From Montifringilla adamsi (lineage: Eukaryota; Chordata; Aves; Passeriformes; Passeridae): a DNA stretch of 64,000 nucleotides. The notes below the pieces were generated by a model. It saw only the letters and a list, made by a program, of their open reading frames with translations, was not told the DNA's origin and made no database searches. Shown in pieces: positions 26,350-44,910 of the stretch. Location: the NCBI GenBank assembly GCA_017590115.1, contig JAGGNK010010337.1, forward strand, positions 2,927,679 to 2,991,678. The letters run 5' to 3'. Within the stretch, counting starts at the first letter, position 1; the number at the start of each line of letters is the position of its first letter. The position numbers and the translations under genes are program-made.

Positions 26350-28750
26350 TTTGTATGATACACATCCCAGTTTTAACAACATATAGGAATGTTTCAGAGT
26401 ATCACACTCCCGGCAATCACTAAACTATTCAGAGCCAGCAGCCAGACTTACGTTTGCTTTTCTTGTCTTTTCCTTCAAACAAAGTCTTCGGTCTTTTGTA
26501 CACAACTTATTTCTAGTAAATTAACAGCATTAGACATGGCATTTATACTACGCCTTCCTACTTTGGATCCCAAAAGCTTTAGAAATGATGCATTACTTAA
26601 CATAGAAACAGACTCCTGCTATGCCCCCAGCAAAACAGAGAAGGTGGCATAAAGTCAGTAGAACAGCATATTTTTCTTACTGTCACACTGTGCCTGTACG
26701 TCACTATCACTATCCTAATGTAAAGGATTTTGTCCTGCCCACAATTCCATGACAGTTTCAGGCCTGTCATAAATACCACCAAATTAATGGACATATTCTT
26801 TCATGCCTAGGTTAATTTATTTTAAATTTATTATTTCAGATTCATAAAAATATCCTGATGCTAGGGCTGCAAATTTCCATGCTCAAAGTCAAAATGTACA
26901 TAAATTGCTACAGTATTGCACCTGCAACTTACTGCAATTTATTATTAAGAGTACGAATATCAAAATGGTAAAGTCTACTTTAGTACAGGCAGAGTGTACA
27001 GTAGGTTCTTGGCAATGTTGCCATATAGTTTATAGTTTATTAATAGAATGTAGATCTTGAAAAATCACTACATTAATTTTAAAGGCTTGATGTAAGAAAT
27101 GAGATGTTGGTATTAAAGAGGTAAAAGAGAGTAATGAATTTTTCTTTTATCTTTGTGCTTCTTGCAGTCATTCAAATCCAATAGGCTGTGACTGAAACAC
27201 AATTAATAACCCATGAGCCTAGTAGAGGGATAAGGCAAATATGTATTTGTATGTCCTTTGTAGAGTAGAGACCTTCCAGTAGCTAAGAGCAAAAATCAGC
27301 ATTGCCAAGGAGACACTCCGCCTGTGTTTTAAGGAACACAAGTCACAGAACACATCCAAACTCGCTAAATAACAGGGGTAATGAGTGATAGACGTTTTAA
27401 ACCGATACTGCCAGGACACAAATTAATGAAACCATTTTTGCAGCAGAAAAAATCCTTCTGATGCAGTGGCAGCAGACAGTATTGTGATATAGCTCTACCA
27501 GGGAGGTGCAGGTATTGACAGGAAAAATCGTCTTCTGCAATCTTCAAAGGTTATTTGGACACTGGGTACATATGAAAAGTCTGTGTGCTCTACTGATGAT
27601 GAAAGTTGAGGAGAAATATTTCTTTTCAAAAAGGACCCTGACTTGGGAGCTGTGCAGATACATCAGAGCTTTGGCACACCTGTTTTTTTTCACACCTTTA
27701 AAATATTTCTCTAAGGATCAAGTGAAACCAGCAGGATAAAGATACCTGGTGATATTTCTTACTCCTTTCCACTGACCATTTCTACAAATGTTACTGAAGT
27801 CCCTAGGGAGAAGAAACTACTACAATCATACAGGGTTAGGAGGAACACACAGAGTCACAGTTTTTCCATACCACTTACATTTCCTTCTGATTTCTCTTTG
27901 TTCATCCAACAAAAAATTCAAAGCTGTTAGGAACAGAAACAGTTATATGAAGAGACAAATTCTGTTTACAGACTATTTTCAGCAGACTTCAAAGACTTTG
28001 GCTTACAGAGCGCCGTGAGACTCAAAAAAGGACAATGTTAATTTTTTTCAACCTTTCCAGCAGAGTGTTTCTCACTAGAGTATGTTAAGCAGCGATTTGT
28101 CCACACCATCTTCAAATTACTCCTAAGATAAATTCATCAAGACAAAAAGATAAAAATGTTAAGATTATCTTTTCCCTAAAGTATTCTGATTTACTACAGA
28201 TGGATGAAACAGTATACCAAAGGAAAAGAAGATACACCCAAGGAAGGATCTACAGAGTTTCCACTCTAAACAAACCAATTAATTTTGATAATACTGAAGA
28301 CTTTCTCCTCATTCAGACTCACAGTAGAATAACTGAACTTGGCAGATACTTTCTGTGAAATGTCCTGTCTTTACTGGGGCTTTTATGTGCTAGCAAGCAC
28401 AAAAGAAAAAGAAGGAAAGAAGTGAGATATATAAAGCTGTATCTTCATTGCAATAAAAATGATTTTTACTCAGCTACAGTATTCTAGAGCTGTACACTGT
28501 ACAGTGGTAAGTGAAGAGGCTTGCTTAGTTTAATTTTGGAGTAGCTGGTTCACATCAACTCTAAGTAGGAGATACATTGTTGGTCTTGCCTGGCTACACT
28601 GATATAAAAACTACCTGGGAACCGTCTGCACTAGGACTGTACCAAAACAAAGCTTCTTAGCATACCTGTTATGGTGTTAAAATTGGGAATTTAAAAAAAA
28701 AAAAAAAATCTTTGTAGAAGCCTAATACATGCAGGGTTACTAGAAGCCTG
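26350..28750. other. Gene-free stretch
   Basis: About 2.4 kb with no recognised exon or repeat. It contains only short, unconvincing open frames. Confidence 0.45.
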
Positions 28751-28754
28751 CACA

Positions 28755-28840
28755 GACCTAGGTTCAAGGACACAATCTCGCCAATCTTTGTTTTCTTCCT
28801 CTGTTAAACAGGGGCAACAATACTTTTTTCCTGTGATATT
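28755..28840 (+). repeat. Possible MIR-like SINE fragment
   Basis: The segment 'TTTTCTTCCTCTGTTAAACA' followed by 'GGGGCAACAATACTT' resembles the central part of MIR-type SINEs ('cagtttcctcatctgtaaaatggggataataata'). It is short and decayed. Coincidence is possible. Confidence 0.4.
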
Positions 28841-29829
28841 GAATTATGGCCTTTTCTGCTAGTCCAGAAATAAAAGTAACTGAAGATAGTTTTTGTATTG
28901 ATGTACTGTCTGTCTTGTTTATGATAGAAACTACTTTGGTTTTAGAATGGAAGTGTTCTAAAAAAGCTTTTACAAGAGGTTCAGAAATATAAAAGCCATT
29001 TCGGGATGAGGACCCCTCTATCCTTTATTTTGTTAGTTCTTGAAAGGGCTTTTTAAATGTTAACAGCTACGACTGCCTTCACTCAACTGATGCTCCCTTG
29101 TCAGTAATCCTTCTGTTGACATCTCTTTCTTTGCTCTCAGCTTGTCTCTCCTTCTTCCCAAGCCCTTAAAGGAAAACAAGAGGTTGGAATTGAACTTTTG
29201 GCAGACATAGAGCCACTAAAATGCCTTGAATAAGTTTTCTGGGCAAGTCAGATTTCAATAACAGAGTTTCTTTCCTCACTTTCAGTGATATACACTTTCT
29301 TTCCTACACTTTCAGAATATTTTCCCCTCTTCCCTGTGGCACCCTCCATATATTGCAGTAAGCAAAGCTGCTCAGAAAACAGGAAGCATTTTCAGCTTAA
29401 ATAGGTTGAAAGAGATGAAAAGGTAGGGTAATGTCATGTTTCTATTTAATATAAAATAAAGCTTTTCATCTAAAAAAAATGTAATTTAAACTGTGCACTT
29501 ATAGTAGGTGTATGTGTACATATTTGGGTGTTTTCCAAGGTAAAAAAAAAAAGGCATTCACGTCCTTGTTAAGCTTTCTCACAGAGAGGTACTGGCAGCA
29601 TTCCCTGCCTCATAGTGATAGCTACTTTGAGTATCAGAAGTTCATTAGTAACAATTAAACATTCTACAGCACTTGAGAAGAGGTTGATCCTGCTTTATAA
29701 GCCAATGTCAGTGAGCATATTATAAATTACAGTAGTCCAATTACTCTACAGCTAATATTTAGCACTTATACTTTGCTTTGAATACACACTCTGCAACTGA
29801 TAATTAATTCTTAATGCTGGCATGCAGAT

Positions 29830-29935
29830 ATATTATCCTAATTTCACAGATAAATCAGAAAAGCGAGACAATTTGCCAAAAGCCACGTAGTCTTGAGAGG
29901 AGTCAGGACTCACCAAGGGAAGATTCAACCCTGTA
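29830..29935 (-). repeat. MIR-like SINE fragment, reverse orientation
   Basis: The plus strand shows the reverse complement of the MIR core in the expected order: 'TATTATCCTAATTTCACAGA', 'GACAATTTGCCAAAAGCCAC', 'GTCAGGACT', then 'GATTCAACCC', which mirrors the B box. It is an old relic with no sign of recent activity. Confidence 0.6.
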
Positions 29936-30348
29936 TCCATGGCTTCCAAGCCAGGGCTGACCACTATCTTGGTCTCTGTGTGATATTTGTATTATTGCAG
30001 CTCAGTAAATCTCTGCATGGTGAAGACATCCTTACCACACTATACTATGACAAATTATTTAGCTGTCAGATCTGGTTCTACTTTAATCTACCCTACCTCT
30101 ACAGAAAAAGCTAAAACCCAATTAAATAAAAAAAAAAATAATTGTGAAGAATATATATCAGGATCTTCACTCATGAAACTGTTTCCATAAGATCTAGTTA
30201 GGCCTCAACTTTCCCACTCCCATCCCTTTCCATGAAAGGAAATGAGATCTCATGATTTCAATATCATTTCAGCAAGTCTCAGCTCATTTCACTGCACTTC
30301 ACCTTGTACCATTCCATCTAATTGTTTTCACTTAATTCCAGAACTTCC

Positions 30349-30365
30349 TTTTTTTTTTTTTTTTT
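30349..30365. repeat. T17 homopolymer
   Basis: A T run of about 17 bases in non-coding DNA. No retroelement body is recognised on either side. Confidence 0.85.
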
Positions 30366-30369
30366 CCTT

Positions 30370-32150
30370 GACAAGGTTTTGAGTGCATGAAAGTTTTTAT
30401 AATGCTTTTTGAACTACTGAGCTTCAAAACTTGGAAGCTCCTCATTCAAGTGATTCTTCTGGTATGTCCTGTAGCAGAGCTGGTGTGTACCTACCCCTGC
30501 ACCCACATGGATGGTTCCCATCCACAGACTGCAGCTCACCACAGCAGCAGCAATATATTGAAAAGTCTAAGGGGATAACTGTACACGACAGCAAATAATT
30601 CTGCTACCTTACTTGTCACTTCAGCTCATCTCACTCTTACCTCATTGCCTCTGTTAATGCCCAACGTGAAACCTCATTGTTCCTCCCTCTTGTTCCTCCC
30701 TCTACACAGGCAGCCATTTGCTTGAGGCTCTGTTTCTGCATCACAGCCAGTTTGCACTTCATGACAAAACCTCGCCTCCTGTGGATTGAATGTTAACTTC
30801 AGGACAGTGTCTTCAGAGAGACTATGCAAAACAGTGGAAAACTCTCACAAATATTACCCAGAATTCTTACTTATTGTTTTGTTTGTATTCCAGAACAAGC
30901 TCGGAGAGTAGAGAAGACATGTTTCTCCTTAGAAACTCAGTGTCCCTTCTTCTGAGAATAATGACATTTCTCTGTTGCTCAAAAGAATGCAGCAAATATA
31001 ACACTGAATCCCAGCAGGACATGATTTTCAGAACTCCTTTCTTATTGTTTATTAGTGTTACTGGAATTATATAAAGCTCATGAGTCACACATCCTCAGAC
31101 ATATCTGTAATATCTGCAGGAAGAGAAGCAGAACCTTTACATAACTATTCTTTTACTAGAATCCACATTTTTATTAACATTCAGATGACTCCATTTTTGA
31201 GTGATCCCATAGGTAGATGGCTGCCATTTAATGTTTAGGATGTCTTTGTTTGGTAAGGTACCTCTTCCCTGCAAAAACAGAGCATTTTAAACAAGGGAGC
31301 AATAAACTAAGGGAGGAAAAAAAAAATCCTAAAAGCCTTTCACTAAAATATCAGCACCACATCATTATTTAAAATGTAAACAAAACCAAAATTAACAAAC
31401 CATTAGTCAGACACATAAACCTTACTTCATTTCAGTTGCCCCCAAAAAGGCTTGAACTTAACAATAAGCCACAACTAAGATATGGTTACAATAGCTGATT
31501 TGAGCAGTCTTATTTTTTACACCTTTTTTCCCAAAGACAAACCTCTGTTTGTCCGACAAGGGAAATATAGCCATGGAGTTAAAATTTCACACTTGTTTTT
31601 TCGTTGAGATACAGATCTTTAAGCACCAACAGATCTTTAAGCACTAACAACAACTTAACTTTTAAAAAATTATAAAAAATGCAGTTTCACTGGTATTAGA
31701 TTACCACAATTCTTATTAAGTTAAACAGACTAAAAAGGCTGCTAGATACTACTAAATATGGAGTTTTTAATTTACAAAGTAATGTCACTTTCAGGGATTT
31801 TTTTGTAGTTTTACTCCTCTTGTTAGAAATAATTTTTAAATGCTAAAATTTAAATTAATCCATTACTACAGCCTCTATATAATAGTCTGTACATTTAAAT
31901 ACATTAAATGAGGTTAAAGATGCAAATATATTATTCTCTTGGATTAATTATTGTTTCTGCTCATTTATCATTGTTAAACAAGAACCACAGGAGCTGTAGA
32001 AAACAAATGTAACAACTGTGCCTTCCTGATTGGTTTTGCACACTGAAGCAGAGCACTAATGGAAACATGAAATACAGCATCAATATCCAATGCTATTCTG
32101 TATAAACAGCCATTGAAAATAATTATATTCTACATATCACATCATATATA
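30370..32150. other. Gene-free stretch before C11orf58
   Basis: About 1.8 kb of AT-rich DNA with no recognised exon. It includes a tandem 18-base duplication at 31612-31647, with unit CAGATCTTTAAGCACYAA. Confidence 0.5.
31612..31647. repeat. Tandem 18-base duplication
   Basis: CAGATCTTTAAGCACCAA at 31612-31629 is followed directly by the same unit with one change (C to T) at 31630-31647. Confidence 0.8.
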
Positions 32151-32157
32151 TAATACC

Positions 32158-36735
<4,578 letters not shown>

Positions 36736-36980
36736 CTGCAGATGTAACAGCTTTGTATTTAAAGTACAGTAAGCCTTATTGTTACAGTGCAAAGTGGAGG
36801 ACTGCTACAGCACAGATCTTTGTATTTTGATTTTAAAAAGACCCTGTTAGATGACAAAAAGTAGTATTTGCTTTCTGTTGCCATGGATAACATTTTTATG
36901 GGCGCAGTGATATTACTGGTTTTTGTAAAGTGTATAAAATCCTGGATGGAGAAATAAATTTGTTTTGTTCCTGCCCAATC
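36736..36980 (+). other. C11orf58: C11orf58 3' UTR
   Basis: A short AT-rich untranslated tail from the stop codon to just beyond the AATAAA signal, where cleavage would be expected around 36970-36980. Use of a more distal site cannot be excluded. Confidence 0.7.
36953..36958 (+). terminator. C11orf58: Poly(A) signal AATAAA of C11orf58
   Basis: A canonical AATAAA 218 bases after the stop codon, followed by a TTTGTTTTGTT stretch that fits the downstream U/GU-rich element. Confidence 0.8.
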
Positions 36981-36984
36981 TTTA

Positions 36985-39900
36985 CAATGTTATCTGAATT
37001 ATCCCTTCCCTTATTCCATGCCAGATAAGGAAGCTTCATGTTAGTGGTTTATTCAGTTAGTGCCCCAGTCTTGAATTTTTAACTATTAAGATTACATGTG
37101 AATTACGTGATGTTGCATTAGTTGTAAAATACCAGTATCAGCATTATTCTGTGATGAGCTTTAAACAATGATTTTGCCTATAGATGCTAGTGTTGGCAGG
37201 GCTGAGCAGAAATTGCTCAGTTTTGTGACAGCATTGATCACTGTATCCATCTGAAGTCCTACTGGTCTGGCAGTTGCATAGAGAATATGTTTTAGAAAAG
37301 TGTAATACAACAGAAGGCTCTAATTGCTTCTTTGGCTTTCTAACGAGGGGGAGGAGCTGTAGTTTTTTCTACCTTTCAGTAGAAAAGAGTGATTTTTTGA
37401 ATTACTGGTTCCTGGCTAGAGCACTGAGCTGTTATTAAAAATAACACCTCCCAGAAAAACCAGTTTACTTTGAAAGAGAAAGTATACTTTGATAATGAAA
37501 AGGATATACAAATGATTTTAGCTTTTTTAAAATATAGAATAAAGAGTTAAGTATGCGAGCCCTTCTTCCTTTTCTCCCTGCACATGCATCACTTGGAGGT
37601 CTGAGTCAATTAGCACAAGGCTGTACCTGTAAAGTCAAGCTGATATGCCTAGAAAGCCAGGAGTTCAGCAACTCCTCCCAGCAAGAATTAAACACATCCA
37701 TTCCTCTGCAAAGTCACTGCATTCATGTAATGAATAAAATATCAGAGCTTTTTAGACTTTTTTTCCTCTTAGTACGTCAGACAGATCACCTGCCTCTCCT
37801 GGCTGGGAGAGCAGGCCATCTGCCCTGTACCTCTGGTACCTCCACAGCAGTGTTCCAGGGACACTCGGGGTGCTCCTGGAGACTCCATTCCTGTGTACAA
37901 TTCCTGATGTGCAGACAACATTTCCATACCAGTTGGCTGAAGAAAAGCAGCAGTTTGTACTATCATTGCCTAGTTGAATGTAAACATTGCAGCATCAGCT
38001 GTTGGGGAGGACTTGGAATAAGTATGGAAAAAATAAAAGTAATATTGTAAATAGAAACTGAGTGTAGATTTTGATTACTGTGTTTTACTACATCTGCATT
38101 TAATACAAGCTCTTCCACTTATTCCATTTCAAGATACATGTTCCAGCAGCCACTAACAGTCATTTGTATTTGATTTGTGTAGATTTTTATTGTTTTCCCA
38201 GTACTGCAAGCTTCTTATACATAGGGAAAAAATTTAAGTTGCTTGTGCATTGTGAAGAGAGAAAAACCTCACTAAGAGCAGCTTTCCTAAGTCAGTCTCT
38301 AGGAAAGAGAGTGAGATGCCTCCCTAAGAAATCAGCTGATCACTTTCCTAATAGACTCATTCCAAGTTTTCCTGGTTAGACCCTCAAGCTGAACTCAAAC
38401 CAGCAATTCACTGTTGAAATTCTTTAGCTGTAGCTGCCACTCACCTCTATTCCTTCTCTGTCCCAGCAGTGCTGCTCTCTGAACTCTCCCACCAGCATGC
38501 AGCCATGCCGAGATTCACGGTGGGTTCTAGAAAAATCCAGGAAAAGCAGATCCAGCTGGCCAGCCCTGCAGAGCTCTCTACTGACAGACAAAATGAGGGG
38601 CTCTTCCACTTGGCCTCTTGCCTCCCTGATTAGGCTGTCAGTTTCAGTTATAAATAAATAGAACACGCAAAGATTAAAAAATAAACTGAAATGAAACTAT
38701 TCTAGATACAGCTCTGACCAGGAAAAAAAAGAAAAAAAATCAGCAGGACTTCCATTCCCCAAAAGTAGAACACCAAATATGAACACCTGATGAGATTTGG
38801 GGTAACAAAGTCCATGTCTTGCTTGACTCCAGCCAGCCCTTTGCTTTTTCAAGTTGGTACGGAAGGAGCTGCCAGAGATGACAGCAGAACATATCATAAG
38901 CAGACCCTGACTAATAAGAAGGGCAACTGCATTTGTCTATTAAAACAAGACTTGTCCACTGAAATTCCTCAACTCAAAGACCAGGTAATTTCCATCTCAA
39001 AAGAAAGGCCTGTTCTACACCTCAGGGAAGGACTGAAGTTAGGCCTCAGAGGGTAATCACAGAACAACCATCACATCTGCTAAGTTTTCATCTGTTTCTA
39101 AACCACACTGAAAATTTGCTTACACAAAGAACAGTACAGGTACATTCTCAGCACTTGGCTTTGGAAGACTGAAAACACCTGAACGAGGTCAAATGCACTG
39201 GTGTACCTGTTCCCCTTCCATTTGCCCTGGAACCAGGAACCCCTCCAGGTGAGCTCCATCTCAGCCCCAGTTCTTACAGGTGTGGCAGTCACCACAGAGG
39301 GTGCTTCTAAGCCAGGTAAAAAGGGATTCTCAACATCCTACAGGAATTCTCTGAGGCCAAGGAAACCAGATCTGTAAGTTGCCCTGTAGTTTCTTGCAAC
39401 TGCTTTGCAGTTTACTCTCCCTTTCTTCCTGAAGAGGAGGCTGACAACTTGATTCCTGAAAGCACAATTTATAGGCCAGCTTCAAAGCTGTAGGTCCCTC
39501 TAAGGCTCTGGTTGGGGAATTCACATCAAAGACGATGTGCACATGTTGTTCTGATGCCAGAGAGGACGGTTGGTAGAAATCTCTGTGGATTTGCTACAGT
39601 CCCCAGTACAGGGATTAAATTATGCACTGAAGCTGCCTCTGTAAACTGCAGGAGACAAAGAGAATAAGTGGCAGTGCAATATCTCATAATCAAAGCTTGG
39701 CACGGCTCTTTGCATCAGTCTCTTGGAAGCTGTCAGGGGATTAAGAGAAGGTACATGTGTCAAGGTACCCTCAACTGAAGGGACAGAGCAAAAGTTAGTT
39801 TTGTTTGCTTTTAAGCCTGTCACCTCTGCACTCTTCCTGAGAAAAATACCTTCGTGCAAGAGGTGTACAGCATCATGATGGAAGGTGAGTTTCCTTAGTT

Positions 39901-42900
39901 TCTGCACAGCATTAAAGAAACACAACACTTGGTGATTTAACCCAAGTTGAGTTAATTTTGATGTGCAGGTGCAGAAGGAGCTCACACAGTTTCTGCTATT
40001 ATCTACACAAACCCAGTATCATTTATGGTGGCCATATGAGGATCCAGTGGAGAAAAATTAAAAGACAAGACTGAAAAGAACTTTAGATGCTGCCTAGGAA
40101 CAAAGAACAGTAACTGGCAATAGGAAAGACAATTGTCCTGCTACCAAAACACTACCCTGAAATCATCATTGATTCTCCTTCTTCCACTACTACCATCAAC
40201 ATCCCACTCCCTTGTTTAATTCTTTCACAAGGTAGTTTTTGTACTGGGACATGAAACATTCTCATTTCCCAGGTATTCTTTCTTACCTTCACTACAATTT
40301 AGGCCAAGTCCTCTCATAGAAGCATTTTGCTGCTGGGCAAGTCTATGCATTTGAGCTCCTTGCATCTTTTTACTACCTCTCATTTCCCACCACCAGGCTG
40401 CTCTCCACCCTCACCTTCAGCCTCTTACTTACACCTTGCTTGCAGATACATCTCTGCCATGATTTTTTACAATTTCACTACTCACCTTTAATTTCTTAAT
40501 CTCTTCCTTCTTTTAGTGCTTCCTTATGCTACAGCTCCTGGTAAGAGGATTCAAGAAAACATCATTGTCCTTCAAGCTTACATCTGGTAACACAATTTCA
40601 CCAACAGCAGCTCCAAAAATGCTAATTCTGTTTTCTTTAGAGGCTGTTTTCCACTCTCTGTAAGGCAACCAGGAGCACTGACATGTAAATAATAAGTCAA
40701 CAGTGCTCAAATGTGCATAGACTTTCTATATGCATTTACTTTTTACACATATTCAATATTTTCTGGTTTTATTTACTTTATAATTTGCACTTGAAATCAT
40801 TCCACCATCTCCCAGCAAGTTCACGGCAGCTTTTATAATCTTACCTCCCTCCTACATTTACCTGTAGTTTAACATTCCAAGTGTGGTTGTTGCACAGGAT
40901 ACCTCAACAGACTTGTATTAAAAATGCTCTTTAAAATTCCAGAGCTTTGAACTAAAGAAATATCTCAAGAAGTTTTCATGGAAAGTTCATTGCGGCTGGT
41001 TCAATTCAGCTGCAGTTAGATGCACCTTTTCAAATAATGGAAAAAAAAATGTAAAGGGGTCAGACCCAATCAATACAGTTGTTCAAACAGAATTTCAGGC
41101 ACTGTGATGTGAGAATTTTTTGTGCTCTTTCTTTGTACTGCTCCGCTATGAAGTAAGGTTGCTTTTGCTAGTAGAGCAATAAAAATCTTAGCCTTTTGAA
41201 TACAGCCAAATAACCAATGGGAATCTTAACCAGGTGTGGAAAATATAGCAATTTTTTCATGTTTTTCTTGTGCATGGCTTTGTTCTTTTTATAAGCATGC
41301 AGTACATGGGCACACAGACACACACAGCACAAGCAAACACTTTAAAATACCCACAGACAGACATAAATCAGAGGGGTAACATCACATCCTGCCTTCTGCG
41401 TCTTCTAAGTTTTGACACTAGGTAAATCTGGTTTTTCCTTCATAGAACACCCAGAAGTTAATTGCTAAGACACCTGGGAAATAGGTGGTATCCTAGAAGG
41501 GAACAGATGCTGATATAATAAACATACATATATATTTGAAGATCTGGAAGCCAGAGCAAAATGGTGCAGGGGGAAAAATACTGGTGTGAAGTACCAGAAT
41601 GGGTTGGGAGTGCTCTGCCTTCTCAGAACAGCAATCCCTCCCTCCAAAGGCTGTGGGGTAACCAAAACCACCCTGATGGACTTTTAAGAGCTTTTTGAAA
41701 TAGCAGCACACAAGCTTAGTAGCATCCTTCAGTAGCTTTTCCTTCCACACCTAAGATACTCCCCAGAAGAGAATCTCTCAGTAGTTTCCTGAAAAACCTT
41801 TTTATCTGTTTCTGATGGATTTTGTTTGTGGGGGGCTTGGTGGTGGTGGTGATGGTGTGTTTTTTTCTTCCCAAGTGTTCCAAAACAACCTGGATGTCTC
41901 TAAGTACTGCTTACCAGCCCAGACCTTTAAAACAAACAGCCTAATACAGATGCACAAAAACAAAAAGTGCTATAAGCTCAGCAGGATTCCTTATAGCCCA
42001 GCAATCACACAAACTTTAAAATAATAGTGAAAAACAGGGGTGAAGGCTGTTGTGCAAGTCCAGAAAGGTGAAAGACGTGCCGCTTACAACTATCAGGCTG
42101 TACTTTTATAAATGCAGATGGGCAGTAAACATTCAGTAACTTCGGCTGAAGAAATTTGAAACAGCTGTACATGGGAAGAGAATTCAGCCTGCAAAATTTT
42201 TGCTTGGCATAACTTTACAAAACACTAATTAAAAACCAGCACAATCAAAAGAACTGACACTGTTTTCTAATGACTGAGTTCAATTAGTCCCAAACACTTC
42301 ACTGTAGGCAGAGGGGAAAAAAAAGTCCACTTTCTGACCAAAATTATCTTGATCTGGAAGTTAACATAATTTTTTTCAGTTTTAATATTAGAAAGTAGCT
42401 TGTAAGACCCTGAAAAGAGCATGTAGATTAAAAAAAACTGAACTGAAAAATGAAATTAACCCAAACCAAACATGCTGTGCATCAGAAAACTAGTCATTAC
42501 TATTTAAAAACTACACATATCCTTACAAAAGATGGTCACTAAGAACAGCATATTTCACATATTCAACAAAAAAGTTTTGGAAGAAAAATTACCTTATAAT
42601 TTTCTTCCCAAATAAGGGATTAACTAGGGACATGACCAAAATCTTTCCATCAAGACTGGTTTTGTTGAAAATGTTAATGATGTAACTGTTTAGGGCGAAA
42701 TCCTTCTTTTCCACACAAGCTTGAATGAGCAGATTTTGTGTGTGTGATCAAAGAAAAGAGAATGAACATCTGTTCCATCCTGCAGAGCAGCACTGCCTGT
42801 GCTCCCTGCCCTTCACTGCTTTGTTGTGCCCCACAAAAACAGGATGAGGACATCCTAAAGCAGCTCAGCTCCCGATTTCTGCCACTCACATCCAAAAGCC

Positions 42901-43390
42901 AAGGACTCACAGCCTCAAACACTCACCCTCGAGTTCGTGCAGTCAACACTAAGCCACAAAAACAATTTTAATTGTTTTTTTCAGAAGAATTCAACATCTC
43001 CAGTGCTCTCCATCAACTTTGGTGTCTTTTGAGGGAACTGCTGGAAAGTCAAAGGCTGCCAGTGCCCACCATCTTCCCCTCAGCCAACACCTCACTCTTG
43101 CTATTCTAGAATAAAGACAGATTTCATCAATTGCTTAGAAATCATTTCCAAACAAAAATAATCAACTAATATAATAATAATAACCATCAAAATATAAAAT
43201 TGGTGTAGAGAGAGCCTGATTCAAATCCCAGTAAAATAAAGGCAAAACTGGGGAACTTCAATGGGATTTGAAACAAAGAGCAGCAAGATATGACAAAAGC
43301 ACAAATGACTCTGGATTTCCAACTAGCTGGACACTGATAAGAGAGCAGACAAAAGACACAGGCAATAGGAGGCAGTTATGTTAATATTTT
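36985..43390. other. Intergenic space between convergent genes
   Basis: About 6.4 kb between the C11orf58 poly(A) signal and the presumed end of PLEKHA7. No exon, RNA gene or clear repeat is recognised. The 165-codon open frame at 37553-38050 has no recognisable domain or splice context and is treated as chance. A GGT-rich patch lies at 41836-41860. Confidence 0.5.
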
Positions 43391-43399
43391 AATCTGTAC

Positions 43400-44887
43400 A
43401 TATACCATTTTCCAAACAGTTACATTTTATTTAAATTAATGTTTTCTTGCAAAATATTCATTTATGCTTTCAAAACTTTTTCATAAAGGCAAAAATAAAT
43501 CATTATTTTGGCAAAAGGTTTTAAATTTGATACTGGCAGTATTGAGGTAAAATAGATTGCATTAGCTAAATATATACTTTTAAGAATATTTCTGAGCATA
43601 GTGTTAATATATGATGATTTGTCTTAGAGTCTGAAACACAAAGGTCAATTCCAAGGGGGTTTTAGCTACTACTTGAATACAGGGAATAAACAAGTTAGTG
43701 GTTTCACAAAATACTGCAGAAGTATTTCTCAGTTATTCCTCATCCAGAGCTGAATTCAGCTACTAATTACATAACATTGGGAAGTTTTTGCATGTCTTGC
43801 ATTCAATGCATACACAGGGTTTTTTAAAATATAGTTGCAGCAATACATTTAGTCATATTTTCTCCTTATTTTAACCAGCTCACCCTTTGCCCTATGTGTA
43901 AGAACAGCACAGAATTTCAAAGTTTGGCAAAGATAAGCACCAGGTGAACATATACAGGAAATTAGCAGGTGCCACATTCCATTAGTTTTGCTGTTTCTAG
44001 GATAAATACTAGTCAGAACATCATATTGTAATGTCTATTGAAAAAAATATAAGAAAAATATGTATTTACTAGCCAAATGACACATTGTCATTGTTTATTG
44101 CTTACTTCATATATTTTAATTAAAAATCAACTTCTTTCACATCTCAACTTGGAAAAAAAAAATTTGTTAGCTGTTTGTTATAGAGGGGGCAGCACTACTT
44201 TCAAGGGCAACCTAAAAAAATGTGGATTGATACCAGCAAGTTAATCATCTGGGATCATAAAAAAGGGAGTTAAAACGTTATGGCTTTCTTGGGAAATTAG
44301 TGGTTACTAATATTTAGAAATTCAAGCTAACAGTTCTTGCAATGGATTATTTAATGGGCAAAAGGGTGGGTGATTAACTCTACAAAAATATTCAATCTGA
44401 AACACCCTTTCACCAAACCTGTCACCCATGTTAGCTCTATCCATACCCTATCAATGTGCTTCTAGGTTTGTTCAAATTTGCAGGGTTTTTTTCACAAAAC
44501 TTTATGATGGGCATCTGAGCCTGAGGGGGAAGTAACAGCATCTTTTAGTATCTATGCAAGAAGTGTCTTTTAAAATGAATTCAGCCCTTGATTAAAAAAA
44601 AAACAAAAAAAACCCTAAAATACATCGTTCTAAAAATACATTGTCAGTATTTTACAGAGTTTATTAAAAGTGCCGTTTATTCGTATAAAAGGTGTGAACT
44701 AAACTGAAGTAAATAAAAAATGATCTGCAGTTCTCTTCATTTTCATAGAAAATTCCCCTATCATTCTCTGAATGTCTTTCCAGAAGAAGGTGTCACCATC
44801 CAAGAAGAATCTCCACAGAAAGCTGGAAAAGAATCTCCTCTGTCCGCCACGCGGTGTCACAAAGTGGGATTTGCCTCCAGTCTCACG
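43400..44887 (-). other. PLEKHA7: Candidate PLEKHA7 3' UTR
   Basis: Untranslated sequence follows the PLEKHA7 stop codon on the minus strand. Minus-strand AATAAA signals (plus-strand TTTATT) occur at 44676-44681, 44660-44665, 44094-44099 and 43426-43431. The last would give a 3' UTR of about 1.5 kb, a reasonable length for this gene. Which site is used cannot be read from the sequence. Confidence 0.4.
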
Positions 44888-44910
44888 TCAGTGTTCACTT
44901 ACTGCTTTGG
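44888..44910 (-). CDS. PLEKHA7: PLEKHA7 terminal exon (7 codons and stop)
   Basis: The last coding stretch is 20 bases plus TGA, 4.6 kb from the previous exon. After the acceptor TTTCCTTCACACCAG|CC the joined frame reads AKAVSEH and stops. The mammalian protein ends in a very similar AQAVTDP-type tail, as I recall it, and phase, acceptor quality and position all agree. It is too short to be found by open-frame scanning. Confidence 0.8.

Noticed and set aside
37553..38050. 165-codon plus-strand open frame downstream of C11orf58
   Set aside because: No domain, no splice context, ordinary composition of intergenic DNA. A conservation test would be needed to revive it.
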